Source: JBBQXY01 sp051004815 (GTDB lineage: Bacteria > Chloroflexota > Ktedonobacteria > Ktedonobacterales > Ktedonobacteraceae). Taken from it: a stretch of DNA of 64,000 nucleotides. The DNA lies in the NCBI GenBank assembly GCA_051004815.1, contig JBPCJY010000185.1:1-64000 (forward strand), given 5' to 3'. The notes beneath the pieces are model-generated. The model saw only the letters and a list, made by a program, of their open reading frames with translations. It did not search any database and had not been told where the DNA came from. A program made the translations under genes and the position numbers. Positions 1 through 8,632 of this stretch are shown piece by piece. The stretch's first letter is position 1. Each line of letters begins with the position of its first letter.

Positions 1-75
1 TCGCCCCTACTATACATGCCCCACGGGTATAACATGCATCGTGGTATAGTAGGGGCGATCCCTTGCGGTCGCCCT
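1..75. repeat. REP-like palindromic intergenic repeat
   Basis: The first 14 bases (TCGCCCCTACTATA) are perfectly inverted at 45-58, with a second short dyad (CCACG 21-25, CGTGG 40-44) inside. The right arm runs straight into another dyad (GGGCGATC at about 53-60 against GGTCGCCC at 67-74, one mismatch). Two overlapping palindromes of this kind are typical of dispersed REP-like elements. It may be cut by the window edge. Confidence 0.5.
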
Positions 76-116
76 GGGAATAATTCACAAGCCCTGCGAA
101 ATACTTTCGTCATGGC

Positions 117-145
117 TTGTATGCAACACCGAAAGCAACTATAAT
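117..145 (+). promoter_or_regulatory. Probable sigma70-type promoter of the kinase-WD40 gene
   Basis: TTGTAT at 117-122 and a consensus TATAAT at 140-145 are separated by 17 bp. They lie about 60 bases ahead of the start at 208. Sequence match only. Confidence 0.45.
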
Positions 146-207
146 TCACAGATACCAGGGCATGTAACGTCTTTGCGTTTTGGCACATATGAAAAGGCAG
201 AACAGGG

Positions 208-2049
208 ATGGCACGTTCTTCTCAACTCTACTGCAATAACTGTGGCGCAGCCAACCAGGAGCAAGCGGAGTATTGTTTTGCCTGTGCAGCAGCCTTGCAT
301 GTTCCTGCGCGGGAACCATTGCTTAAAGAGCGTTACCGTCTTCTTGCACCGATAGGCCAGGGCGGCTTTGGAGCTGTCTACAAGGTAGCAGATACCCAGG
401 ATGGCAATCGTCTCCTCGCTATCAAGGAGATCAATTTGAATGCTCTTACCCCTCAGGAGGCGATGGAAGCTATTGCTGCCTTCAATCGTGAGGTGTATTT
501 ATTATCTGCTCTGACACATCCCAGCTTGCCACATATCTACGACCACTTCACTAAGGGAGAACATTGGTATCTCGTGATGGACTTCATCGAGGGCGAAACG
601 TTGGAGCAGTACCTGGATAAAACGCTGAGTGGACGCTTGCCGTTGGAAGAAGTCCTCGCGCTTGGCATTCAACTCTGTACAGTACTTGACTTCCTCCATA
701 CTCGTGAGCCTTCCATCATCTTCCGCGATCTCAAGCCAGCCAATGTGATGCGCACAGCTGCCGGTCATCTCTACCTGATTGACTTTGGCATTGCTCGCCA
801 CTTTAAGCCAGGGCAACCCAGAGATACTGTTCCACTTGGCTCCCCAGGCTATGCCGCACCAGAACAATATGGCAGAGCGCAGACAACTCCTTGCGCGGAT
901 ATCTATAGCCTCGGTGCTCTCCTGCACCAACTACTGACCGGGAACAACCCTGAGCAGCATCCTTTTCGCTTTGAACTTTCATCGCTACAGGCTCAACCGA
1001 TTCCGCGGACGCTCAAGTCACTGGTGTTGCAGATGGTCGCAATGGATGTAAATGACAGGCCATCCAGTATGGTGTTTGTCAGGCAAGCGTTAGAGCAGGT
1101 TGGTGCTGCCAAAAGGGCTATGCAGCCTATAGGGAATCTCCTCTTCACCTGTAACCACTATCGGCTCGTACTGACGCTGGCCTGGTCGCCCGATGGTACC
1201 TTTATCGTCTCTAGCACCGCTAATGGTGCTCTCCATGTATGGAATGCTACGACCGGTTGCCGAATGTTCAACTATCATGACCCTTTCAAAAAGTATACAT
1301 GGGCATCTTCTCTCGCGTGGTCGCCCGACGGTACCTTCATTGCCTGGGGCAGCGACGATAGAACGGTAAGGGTCTGGCAAGTGGGGCAAGTGGAAAAGGA
1401 TGCCGCTTTCACGATGAAGCAAATGTATATCTATCGAGGTCATACAAACTGGGTCAATGCCGTGGTCTGGGCACCCGATAGTCGGCGCATTGCCTCTGGC
1501 AGCGATGATAAAACGGTACAAGTGTGGCAGATAGAAGACAGTACTGCTACGGAGATAGCAACCTATCGCGGCCACTCCCGTTTGGTGGGAACCTTAGCGT
1601 GGTCGCCCGATGGCACCTCCATTGCTTCTGGTGGGAATGATGCCACGATCCATATCTGGGATGTGAGCAGCAAGGAGACATCTCTGATCTATCGCGGTCA
1701 TTCCTTTGGTGTCAATGCCCTGGCATGGTCGCCCGATGGCACGCGTATCGCCTCTTGTTCCTGGGACAACATTGTACGCGTGTGGGATGCCGTCACCGGA
1801 AACACACTTTTCACCTATTGCGGTCATTCCGCCTGGGTCAATGCCTTGGCATGGTCCCCTGATGGTACCCGCATCGCTTCTGGAGGTCGTGATAAGACGG
1901 TGCAAGTGTGGGATGCCCTCATAGGCCACACCATGCTTACCTACCGTGGTCATTTCAGCGTGGTTTATAGCGTTGCGTGGTCGCCCGATGGAACACGTAT
2001 CGCCTCGGCAGGCAACGATGGCACAATGCAGGTTTGGCAAGCCGTTTAA
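208..2049 (+). CDS. Zinc-ribbon Ser/Thr protein kinase with C-terminal WD40 propeller
   Basis: A 613-residue cytosolic Hanks-type kinase. The N-terminus is a zinc ribbon (Cys9, Cys12, Cys23, Cys26). The kinase domain (about 43-300) has the glycine loop GQGGFGAVYK, the ATP lysine Lys73 (AIKEI), catalytic Asp174 in FRDLKPANV, and DFG at 192-194. The usual His of HRD is Phe172. From about residue 310 there are seven WD40-type repeats marked by AWSPDGT-like motifs (one reads VWAPDS), enough for one seven-bladed propeller, presumably for partner binding. No transmembrane segment is visible, unlike PknB-type receptor kinases. The start at 208 follows AAAAGG at good spacing. Substrates cannot be told from sequence. 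Kinase-WD40 fusions are known in Chloroflexota and cyanobacteria. Confidence 0.93.
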   Translation: MARSSQLYCNNCGAANQEQAEYCFACAAALHVPAREPLLKERYRLLAPIGQGGFGAVYKVADTQDGNRLLAIKEINLNALTPQEAMEAIAAFNREVYLLSALTHPSLPHIYDHFTKGEHWYLVMDFIEGETLEQYLDKTLSGRLPLEEVLALGIQLCTVLDFLHTREPSIIFRDLKPANVMRTAAGHLYLIDFGIARHFKPGQPRDTVPLGSPGYAAPEQYGRAQTTPCADIYSLGALLHQLLTGNNPEQHPFRFELSSLQAQPIPRTLKSLVLQMVAMDVNDRPSSMVFVRQALEQVGAAKRAMQPIGNLLFTCNHYRLVLTLAWSPDGTFIVSSTANGALHVWNATTGCRMFNYHDPFKKYTWASSLAWSPDGTFIAWGSDDRTVRVWQVGQVEKDAAFTMKQMYIYRGHTNWVNAVVWAPDSRRIASGSDDKTVQVWQIEDSTATEIATYRGHSRLVGTLAWSPDGTSIASGGNDATIHIWDVSSKETSLIYRGHSFGVNALAWSPDGTRIASCSWDNIVRVWDAVTGNTLFTYCGHSAWVNALAWSPDGTRIASGGRDKTVQVWDALIGHTMLTYRGHFSVVYSVAWSPDGTRIASAGNDGTMQVWQAV

Positions 2050-2065
2050 CAGGTGCTAGATGTCG

Positions 2066-2443
2066 TCAACCTTCCTGCCCCACAGTTGTCTGATCGTGCG
2101 TGAGAAACCACTTACCGTCTCTTTTGACAAAAACCAGGCTCAAATAGTGTTTTTGGGCATAGGGTTGAGCGCCATATGTGGGATCGCTATAGTCAACCAG
2201 TAAAAGGGCGAAGCCCATTTCAGAGGTCTCCACGGTGCGCAGTATCTTGAAATCCATCAGCCAATCTGGATCGGCAAGCCATGCGCTATGCAAATTGGTA
2301 ACGGGAACGCGCCCGCTCATATACGCCCCGTTGAGCAAAATCAGGCTCACATCTTCGTCAATTGAAACCACCGAGAGTAATCGACCGAAATCTCTTTGCT
2401 TAATGGCATCGAAAAACGCCTCTAACATCTCATCAAAATGCAT
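2066..2443 (-). CDS. NTF2/SnoaL-like small protein
   Basis: A 125-residue protein. The N-terminal helical part (DEMLEAFFDAIKQRDFGRLL) and the later strands ending in KRDGKWFLTHDQ resemble the NTF2-like (SnoaL/DUF4440) cone fold, which serves as a ligand-binding or small-enzyme scaffold. No catalytic residues can be assigned. The start at 2443 has GGAAGAGGAA upstream. It converges with the kinase-WD40 gene, with 16 bases between the stops. The fold is inferred from pattern alone. Confidence 0.6.
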   Translation of the reverse strand: MHFDEMLEAFFDAIKQRDFGRLLSVVSIDEDVSLILLNGAYMSGRVPVTNLHSAWLADPDWLMDFKILRTVETSEMGFALLLVDYSDPTYGAQPYAQKHYLSLVFVKRDGKWFLTHDQTTVGQEG

Positions 2444-2486
2444 AATGTTCCTCTTCCGCTATAGTGTATCATAATTCAGAGCTAGT

Positions 2487-2559
2487 CAAAGTAGCAAAGG
2501 GTGCAAGCAGGGGGTGTAACGTGAAGCTACACCCCCTGCTTGCACCCTTTGCTACTTTG
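2487..2559. terminator. 32-bp perfect palindrome, probable bidirectional terminator
   Basis: The left arm 2487-2518 and right arm 2528-2559 are exact reverse complements with a 9-base loop. Runs of A on one arm and T on the other lie inside the stem. It sits between the start of the minus-strand NTF2-like gene and the end of the small minus-strand gene at 2572, so it most likely ends transcription of the latter. Confidence 0.65.
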
Positions 2560-2571
2560 GTAAAACGTTTT

Positions 2572-2736
2572 CTACCCTTCACGACTTATGCGTGAAGCCA
2601 GGAACTTACAGAAACCGGCGAAGAAGAGAGCCTTGCTCGCTTCACCCATGATCGCCGCTATAAGTCCGATGGTTAACCCTACCGTGAGACCAATACGTCC
2701 AGCGGGATGATGGATGATATGCTGCACTTTGTTCAT
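2572..2736 (-). CDS. Small glycine-rich hydrophobic protein, unknown function
   Basis: A 54-residue ORF reading MNKVQHIIHHPAGRIGLTVG at the start, then a Gly/Ala/Ile-rich hydrophobic stretch (about 15-30) and a second hydrophobic patch (about 36-47), ending in SRISREG. The start codon has AGGAG just upstream, though spaced only about 4 bases. A strong palindromic terminator follows directly at 2559-2487, which supports it being a real transcript. It could be a small membrane-associated protein. I do not recognise a family. Confidence 0.5.
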   Translation of the reverse strand: MNKVQHIIHHPAGRIGLTVGLTIGLIAAIMGEASKALFFAGFCKFLASRISREG

Positions 2737-3094
2737 GAAACTCCTCTGCGTTTGCTTCTCTATACAACCTTACTAACAACACACAACCTTGCTGACAACG
2801 AACGTTCCTCTACTCTGAGGAACTGTATCGTTCAATAAATAACGGTTTTTGCGCACAGTGGTAAGTGTAGCATCTCTATCCAACACATGTCCAGTGAATA
2901 AAATTTGCGCCTGTAGCGTTACATAGAATGGCGGATTGAGGGAACTATGAAAAGCGGACATCCCCCATATGGTTTGGTACTAATATCTTGTTACTGTTTA
3001 GTTATCTCTTCCGTCCTATTCTCACATAAGGAACTGTATCGTTCCACAACTTTTATTCACACAAAATACACACACGAAGAGGGATGCGGTAGGG
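2737..3094. promoter_or_regulatory. Intergenic region with a repeated operator-like motif
   Basis: This 358-base gap carries an exact 16-base direct repeat, AGGAACTGTATCGTTC, at 2818-2833 and 3029-3044. Each copy contains a dyad GAAC-N6-GTTC, and the second extends to GGAAC-N6-GTTCC. A further GAACGTTC palindrome lies at 2800-2807. The second copy is about 50 bases ahead of the GH15 start. Binding by a TetR-like or similar dimeric regulator is plausible but not shown. I see no convincing gene here. Confidence 0.4.
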
Positions 3095-5089
3095 ATGAAA
3101 AATCATGCCAGCAATTATCAATCAATCAATTCGTATGGAGTCATCGGCGATTGCCATTCTGTTGTATTGGTTAGCCCGGATGGCTCGGTAGATTGGGGCT
3201 GTTTACCGGACTTTGACAGTCCGGCCCTGTTCTGCCGACTGCTGGATGCTGAACACGGTGGCTATTTTCAAATAGCACCTACAGATATGGCGATCCCCGG
3301 TTCACAACGCTACCTGCGCGGTAGCAATGTGCTCCAGACAAAGTTCTCCAGCACTATGGGTGAAGTGGTACTCACCGATTTCATGCCAGTAGAGACACTC
3401 AGTGCATGGCCGTATCAGGGTATGAATAATAATACCTGGACGCGAGAGGACGGCTCGTGCCATTGCCTGGTACGCGGCGTAGAGTGTACTTTTGGCGAGC
3501 TTTCGGTCACGTTAAAGCTCAAGGTCAGCCCCAATTACGCGGCTGCCCCGAGCCAAATATTCTTGACCCACAATAATTTAGGGGCCATCATTACCGGTGG
3601 TCAGCAACATGTCGGATTAGCGATTGTAGGCGCATATCGAGTTTCGTCGTTTGCTATGTCTGTTGAGCAAGAAGAGGATGATGCTCACCCTTCGATTATC
3701 GTCCAAATGACGCTGCGTGAAGGTGAGCGTATCCTTTTTGCCCTCGGTGTTGGTCGCAGCCTTCATGCCGCCCGTAGACTGGTAGAAGATGAACTACACC
3801 AGCGTAACTTTGATTTTGAGTTAGCTCATACACTGCACTGCTGGCGGAAATGGCTCACGAGCTGTAATTACCATGGGCCATATGCGGAAGAAGTGCAGCG
3901 GAGTGCGCTGGCACTCAAGATGATGACCTATGCCCCAACGGGTGCCATTGTCGCTGCACCTACAACGTCACTGCCAGAAGCTCTTGGTGGCGAACGCAAC
4001 TGGGACTATCGCTACACCTGGTTGCGCGATGCGACCTTTACACTGTATGCCTTTAATGTGCTGGGCTTTACTGAAGAGGCGCGTGCTTTCACCCATTGGC
4101 TGCGCAATCTGTCGTATGCCGATGGCGAAGACTTGCAGATCATGTATGGTATTCGTGGGGAGCGTGACCTGGCCGAGCAGGAACTAACACATCTCAGTGG
4201 CTACCGCAATTCACGTCCGGTACGTATCGGCAACGGGGCGGCTGATCAAAAGCAGCTGGATGTGTTTGGCGAGGTACTGGATTGTATTCACCTCTACCGA
4301 CGCCAGGGCAACTTTGAACGCTATGGTGAGACGCTCGATGGCCCCTTGTGGGCGATGATGCGTACCCTCGTAGAACATGTCTGTGCGCACTGGCAAGAGA
4401 CGGATAGCGGCATTTGGGAAGTTCGCGGTGGTATGCGCCACTTCGTCTATTCCAAGGTGATGTGCTGGGTTGCCCTTGATCGCGGTATTCGCGCCGCCCA
4501 ACAACTTAACCTGGAGGCTGACCTGTCGCGCTGGTGTCTTGTCCGCGACCAGATTCGCACGGATATCCTTTGTCATGGCTATAACACCTCCATTGGCGCG
4601 TTTACGCAGTCCTACGATGATGCGACCCTGGATGCGTCAAATCTGTTATTGCCGCTTGTTGGGTTCATCCCACCAGATGACCCTCGCATGCGCTCGACCG
4701 TTGATCGCATCATGGAGCGACTTACCGACGGCCACGGCTTCGTCTTCCGCTACCACGGTGAGGATGGCTTAAGCGGTTCAGAAGGTACCTTTACCATCTG
4801 CACCTTCTGGTTGGTTGACAATCTTGCGATGCAGGGAAGATTGGTGGAGGCGCGTTCACTGTTCGAGCGATTACTGCCGTATGCGGGCCGTCTTGGACTG
4901 TTCTCCGAGGAAATCGACCCGCAAAGCAACTTATCACTTGGTAACTATCCACAGGCCTTTACGCATATCGCACTGATCAACAGTGCCATCAACCTGAAAA
5001 AGGCTGAAATGCGTCTGGCTGAGCATCATACCGATCCGGTGATTGCCGCCATCAAGCTGCAAAATAACGTTGACTCATCCATCAGGTAA
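3095..5089 (+). CDS. GH15-family glucoamylase/trehalase-like glycoside hydrolase
   Basis: A 664-residue GH15 protein. The N-terminal beta-sandwich begins with the family signature SYGVIGDCHSVVLVSPDGSVDWGCLP (given here in part as GSVDWGCLP). The (alpha/alpha)6 barrel has the conserved block GGERNWDYRYTWLRDATF, the putative general acid in DSGIWEVRGG and the putative general base in LFSEEIDP. It should hydrolyse alpha-glucosidic bonds by inversion. Bacterial homologues of this length include glucoamylases, glucodextranases and trehalases, so the exact substrate is open. No signal peptide is visible, so it is probably cytosolic. The start at 3095 follows GGTAGGG. A repeated operator-like motif lies upstream and a hairpin terminator follows. 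Confidence 0.9.
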   Translation: MKNHASNYQSINSYGVIGDCHSVVLVSPDGSVDWGCLPDFDSPALFCRLLDAEHGGYFQIAPTDMAIPGSQRYLRGSNVLQTKFSSTMGEVVLTDFMPVETLSAWPYQGMNNNTWTREDGSCHCLVRGVECTFGELSVTLKLKVSPNYAAAPSQIFLTHNNLGAIITGGQQHVGLAIVGAYRVSSFAMSVEQEEDDAHPSIIVQMTLREGERILFALGVGRSLHAARRLVEDELHQRNFDFELAHTLHCWRKWLTSCNYHGPYAEEVQRSALALKMMTYAPTGAIVAAPTTSLPEALGGERNWDYRYTWLRDATFTLYAFNVLGFTEEARAFTHWLRNLSYADGEDLQIMYGIRGERDLAEQELTHLSGYRNSRPVRIGNGAADQKQLDVFGEVLDCIHLYRRQGNFERYGETLDGPLWAMMRTLVEHVCAHWQETDSGIWEVRGGMRHFVYSKVMCWVALDRGIRAAQQLNLEADLSRWCLVRDQIRTDILCHGYNTSIGAFTQSYDDATLDASNLLLPLVGFIPPDDPRMRSTVDRIMERLTDGHGFVFRYHGEDGLSGSEGTFTICTFWLVDNLAMQGRLVEARSLFERLLPYAGRLGLFSEEIDPQSNLSLGNYPQAFTHIALINSAINLKKAEMRLAEHHTDPVIAAIKLQNNVDSSIR

Positions 5090-5108
5090 GCGTATACATT
5101 TATATATT

Positions 5109-5140
5109 GAGGGCGAACTTCGTGTTCGCTCTCCTTTTTT
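5109..5140 (+). terminator. Intrinsic terminator after the GH15 gene
   Basis: GAGGGCGAAC (5109-5118) pairs with GTTCGCTCTC (5124-5133), with one G:U, around a 5-base loop. CTTTTTT follows. Classical rho-independent structure 20 bases after the stop. Confidence 0.85.
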
Positions 5141-5212
5141 ATGACGGCGTGGCTATTCCATCGTGTGAGATAATAACGAAAAATATCATCACCATAGAGA
5201 GAAGAGCTTATT

Positions 5213-6418
5213 GTGACATCACCTGTTCATTATCCAACGGCAAGTTTGAAGCCGCATCGCGAGGAAAGCCTACGTAGCGGACACCTCTGGATATTTTCTG
5301 GCGCGTTACAACAACCTCCCCACTGGATTGAGGCGGGTGGGTTGGTTGATGTTAAATCATCTACCGGCCAATTTGTTGCTCGTGGCTACTACAACCCCTT
5401 GACCGATATTGCCATTCGCATTCTTACCCACAATAGTGAGGCGACTATCGACGCCGCCTTTTTGCGGCGACGTATTCGCTCAGCTATAAAGCTTCGTCAA
5501 ATATTTCACCCAGAGCAAACCAATGCATACCGCCTGGTGCATTCAGAAGGCGATGGCTTACCGGGACTCGTTGTTGATCGCTACGCTGATGTTTTGGTGA
5601 TGCAGATTCATACCGCGGGCATGGAACGTCTTCGCCCCTTACTGCTGGATGCGCTAATGGAAGAGACGGGAGTGCGGGGAATTTTGCTGCGCAACGATAG
5701 CCAGTCGCGTCGTCGCGAAGGGTTAGAGGTAGAGGAGCCTGTGGTCGCCGCAGGTGAAGTTCCCGCGACGGTGTTGATAAGAGAACATGGCTTGCAATTC
5801 CTGGTTGATCCCTGGCAGGGCCAGAAAACAGGTTTCTTTATCGACCAGCGCGATAAACGGGCGGCCTTGCGGAAATATGCACACAGTGCGCGTGTTTTGA
5901 ACTGTTTCAGCTATACCGGCGGCTTTTCCGTCTATGCCGCGCTCACCGGTCAAGAAACGTATGTGACCAGCGTAGATATCTCTGCGCCAGCCATGGTCAC
6001 TGCCCGCGAAAACTTCACGCTCAATGGACTCAATCCGCACGAGCATACCTTTTTTACCGCCGATGTATTCGACTACCTTGAGCAGGCAAAAAGTGTCGGA
6101 GAGCAATTCGACGTGGTGGTACTGGACCCACCCGCCTTTGCCAAATCACAGAATGCTCGTACTCAAGCCTTGAAAGCGTACCGCCGTTTGAATATGCTTG
6201 GTATGCAAGTCCTGCGACCCGGCGGCATACTGCTCACCTGTTCATGCTCCGGGGTGATAAGCATGGATGATCTGCTGGGTACTTTATCGCAGGTAGCCCA
6301 ACAATTGCGTCGCCCTATACAACTGCTGGAGAGCTATACCCATGGCGTCGATCACCCTATTAACCGAGTGATGCCGGAAACCTCGTACTTGAAAGCAGTT
6401 TTCTGCCGCGTGAAATAG
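5213..6418 (+). CDS. rlmI: Class I rRNA large-subunit methyltransferase, RlmI type
   Basis: A 401-residue protein. An N-terminal PUA-like domain (about 1-80, with SLRSGHLWIFSGAL) is followed by a middle domain and a C-terminal Rossmann methyltransferase. The SAM motif I is NCFSYTGGFSVYAA and motif IV is VVLDPPAFAKS. CSCSGVIS holds the cysteine block typical of this family. RlmI makes m5C1962 in 23S rRNA, and related proteins in other phyla may modify a different base. The GTG start at 5213 is the only sensible one before the conserved N-terminus. It lies alone between the GH15 terminator and the SRPBCC gene, with no evident co-transcribed partner upstream. Confidence 0.85.
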   Translation: MTSPVHYPTASLKPHREESLRSGHLWIFSGALQQPPHWIEAGGLVDVKSSTGQFVARGYYNPLTDIAIRILTHNSEATIDAAFLRRRIRSAIKLRQIFHPEQTNAYRLVHSEGDGLPGLVVDRYADVLVMQIHTAGMERLRPLLLDALMEETGVRGILLRNDSQSRRREGLEVEEPVVAAGEVPATVLIREHGLQFLVDPWQGQKTGFFIDQRDKRAALRKYAHSARVLNCFSYTGGFSVYAALTGQETYVTSVDISAPAMVTARENFTLNGLNPHEHTFFTADVFDYLEQAKSVGEQFDVVVLDPPAFAKSQNARTQALKAYRRLNMLGMQVLRPGGILLTCSCSGVISMDDLLGTLSQVAQQLRRPIQLLESYTHGVDHPINRVMPETSYLKAVFCRVK

Positions 6419-6544
6419 ACAATGCCTTGTTCCTTCCATTCGTAGTGCTTGTCTGTGATATGATACTACATAGAGTGCCTCCGAAAAACCCTGATAACTA
6501 GCGCATTCAACACAATCTTGTCAAAACGAAAGGTGAAGTATCCT

Positions 6545-7006
6545 ATGGAATTTTCTGGTACCCAAACTATTGCCGCACCCATTGATAAAGTATGGACCTA
6601 TCTGATGGATGTCAATCAAGTGGCGGCGTGCGCCCCAGGTTTTCAAAGCCTGGAAGAATTAGGGCATGAACATTGGAAAGCCGTTGTTGGTGTAGGCATT
6701 GGTGCCGTCAAAGCCAAGTTTACGCTGGATGTGACGCGGCCAGAGATGGAGGAACCTGAGCGTATGGTGGTGAAAGGGCGTGGCAAAGCACCCGGCAGTG
6801 CCGTTGATCTCTCAGGCGATATGAACCTCACCTCTGTTGATGAGGGACAGACACGCATGGATTGGAAGGCATCTGTGGTTGTAAGTGGCACTCTCGCCAG
6901 CGTTGGTGCTCGTCTTATGCAAGGAACAGCAGAAAAGCTGACCGGACAATTTTTTAGTTGCCTGAAATCTAAACTACAAGCGGGAAATACTGATGGAAAC
7001 GGCTAG
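6545..7006 (+). CDS. CoxG-like SRPBCC-domain protein
   Basis: A 153-residue SRPBCC (START-like) protein of the carbon monoxide dehydrogenase subunit G (CoxG) family. It opens MEFSGTQTIAAPIDKVWTYL and has the conserved VNQVAACAPGFQSLE loop, as expected for CoxG. These proteins form a deep hydrophobic pocket. CoxG itself binds menaquinone for CO dehydrogenase, but no CO dehydrogenase genes are in this window. ATG at 6545 follows AAGGTGAAG; an upstream TTG at 6518 is less likely. The stop overlaps the next start by 14 bases, so the two are probably co-translated. Confidence 0.85.
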   Translation: MEFSGTQTIAAPIDKVWTYLMDVNQVAACAPGFQSLEELGHEHWKAVVGVGIGAVKAKFTLDVTRPEMEEPERMVVKGRGKAPGSAVDLSGDMNLTSVDEGQTRMDWKASVVVSGTLASVGARLMQGTAEKLTGQFFSCLKSKLQAGNTDGNG

Positions 7007-7820
7007 TACACGTTGGGCTACTTTGCAGCACGCTCGCGAACAGCAAATGGACGCGGCTTACGCTCGGCTTGGCCGAACAAGTGCGGATTTTTGGGATCGC
7101 CGGGCGCGTCGTTTTCATAGCACCACGCGCAATGTTATCGCACATGACCCTCTATTTCTCAAGCTACAGCATGAAGTGACGCCCCAGGATAGCGTGTTGG
7201 ATGTTGGCGCGGGTACTGGTAGATTTACCATCGCACTCGCGCCTCAAGCACGTCACATTACAGCGGTCGAGCCAAATGCTGCTATGCTTTCGTATCTCCA
7301 ACGTGATGCCAATGAGCAAGAGTTGAGCAATATCTCAACCCTGCAAGTAGACTGGCAGGATGCGCCTACGACGCTCTCCGCCGCTATTGTGATCTGTAGC
7401 CATGTGCTTTATCCCATTAAGGATATTGTGCCATTCCTGGCAAAATTGTGTGCAGCGACGCAGCGTGCCTGTTTTATCTACATGCGTGCCACTCATATAG
7501 ATGCCGTGCTCGGCGACCTCTGGCGACATTTTCATGGCGATGAACGATGCCTCCCTCCCAGCTATATCCATGCCCTGGATGTCTTGTTTGAAATGGGCAT
7601 CTATGCCGATGTAGAGGTAGTCAATATGCCTGTTATCCTCAACTATCCCTCGCTTGATGTCGCGGTCGAAGAGTTGTTGGAGCAGCTTATTCTTCCCGAC
7701 GATCAGGCAACCCGCCAGGAGTTGCGCGGGTTGTTGGCAAACTGGTTGATTGAAAGCGATGGGCAGTTAGGGCCACCTATTGATAAGATGGTCGGAGCTA
7801 TTCTCCAAATCAAGCTATAA
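6993..7820 (+). CDS. Class I SAM-dependent methyltransferase
   Basis: A 275-residue protein. Motif I, VLDVGAGTGRFTIAL, lies at about 67-82, followed by the acidic post-I strand ITAVEPNAAML, and a motif IV-like stretch AIVICSHVLYPI. This is the Methyltransf_11/25-like Rossmann fold. The C-terminal third is helical and carries no family mark I recognise, so the substrate is unknown. The start overlaps the end of the CoxG-like gene by 14 bases, making a two-gene operon closed by the palindrome at 7820-7875. Confidence 0.85.
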   Translation: METASTRWATLQHAREQQMDAAYARLGRTSADFWDRRARRFHSTTRNVIAHDPLFLKLQHEVTPQDSVLDVGAGTGRFTIALAPQARHITAVEPNAAMLSYLQRDANEQELSNISTLQVDWQDAPTTLSAAIVICSHVLYPIKDIVPFLAKLCAATQRACFIYMRATHIDAVLGDLWRHFHGDERCLPPSYIHALDVLFEMGIYADVEVVNMPVILNYPSLDVAVEELLEQLILPDDQATRQELRGLLANWLIESDGQLGPPIDKMVGAILQIKL

Positions 7821-7875
7821 AGGTGCAACAAAAATGCTGGTAGTATTGCGGCTACCAGCATTTTTGTTGCACCTT
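7820..7875. terminator. 24-bp perfect palindrome between convergent genes
   Basis: Arms 7820-7843 and 7852-7875 are perfectly complementary around an 8-base loop. An AAAAA run on the left arm pairs with TTTTT on the right, so the structure can end transcription from both sides. It begins inside the stop codon of the methyltransferase and sits 15 bases from the stop of the converging CoxG-like gene. Confidence 0.8.
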
Positions 7876-7889
7876 CTTATGCTATTGCG

Positions 7890-8327
7890 TTAAATAATGG
7901 CCTTATCCAGGTTCTTGAAGAAGGCACCGAGCGAATTTTTGGCGACGCCTTCGCCGATGGGATTATTGGCAACACGGCCAATCGTCCCTTCCAGGTCTGC
8001 TGTGGCATTATAGGACAACAGTGCGCCATCCGCTTCGTCAATGATGTTGATATGGCTGGTGGCGTTGATGGAGCCGCCCGTTCCTTTGCGTTGCACTTCC
8101 AATACAAGTGTCGATGGTGCTTGTCGCTGCGCAATACGGATAACCGCCCCATATGGTCCCTTCAAGCCGGGTAATGGAGTAGAAATATTGGCGCGGATGC
8201 GCTCTCCATCGAGATATTCAATGGAGTCACAGCCAGGAATGCATTGTTTCAAAACGGCAGGATTGAGAATAGCATTGTAGACCTGTTGGCTTGAGGCCTT
8301 AAATTTGTGCGTGCCGTGAAGCTTCAT
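7890..8327 (-). CDS. CoxG-like SRPBCC-domain protein (second copy)
   Basis: A 145-residue SRPBCC protein starting MKLHGTHKFKASSQQVYNAI with the family loop LKQCIPGCDSIEYLDGERI. It is clearly in the CoxG group and is a distant paralogue of the protein at 6545-7006, lying in convergent orientation only about 900 bases away. The ATG at 8327 has a near-perfect AAGGAGGGG upstream; longer reading to 8402 has no ribosome site. Known CoxG proteins act with molybdenum CO dehydrogenase-type enzymes. The partner here is not in view. Confidence 0.85.
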   Translation of the reverse strand: MKLHGTHKFKASSQQVYNAILNPAVLKQCIPGCDSIEYLDGERIRANISTPLPGLKGPYGAVIRIAQRQAPSTLVLEVQRKGTGGSINATSHINIIDEADGALLSYNATADLEGTIGRVANNPIGEGVAKNSLGAFFKNLDKAII

Positions 8328-8632
8328 AAAACCCCTCCTTGTCCAGATAAAATAAAGTGTTCCTACACACCCAATGTGAACTTTGCAGTGTATACTGACC
8401 AAGCAACTTGGTCAGGCTTCATTGTAGCGGTTTCAGCACAGAGTTTCAAGAATATCAAAGCTATTCACCAAAGAGTCCTATCGTTCGTTCCCCTTAAACC
8501 TGACCAATGGGTTTCCCCCAAATGTGCTATGCCTGACGTTTCCCTAAACATGTCATGCTATACTGTTGCCAGGTGTTCCACCTTATGTCATGACTGTTTG
8601 AACGATGTCATTAGTAGATTAGGGGGTAGACG
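8328..8632. other. Divergent intergenic region, no gene seen
   Basis: This 305-base gap separates the divergent CoxG-like gene and the gene at 8633. I found no credible ORF, RNA gene or strong hairpin. It should hold the promoters of both genes. A GTCATGAC palindrome occurs near 8586, but there is no firm evidence that it is an operator. Confidence 0.4.

Noticed and set aside
1090..2040. Two long minus-strand ORFs (1090-1575 and 1594-2040)
   Set aside because: They lie opposite the WD40 repeats and arise from the repeated codon pattern there; no ribosome site and odd residue composition.
2773..2961. 62-codon minus-strand ORF before the GH15 gene
   Set aside because: No ribosome site and unconvincing composition, and it overlaps the repeated operator-like motif.
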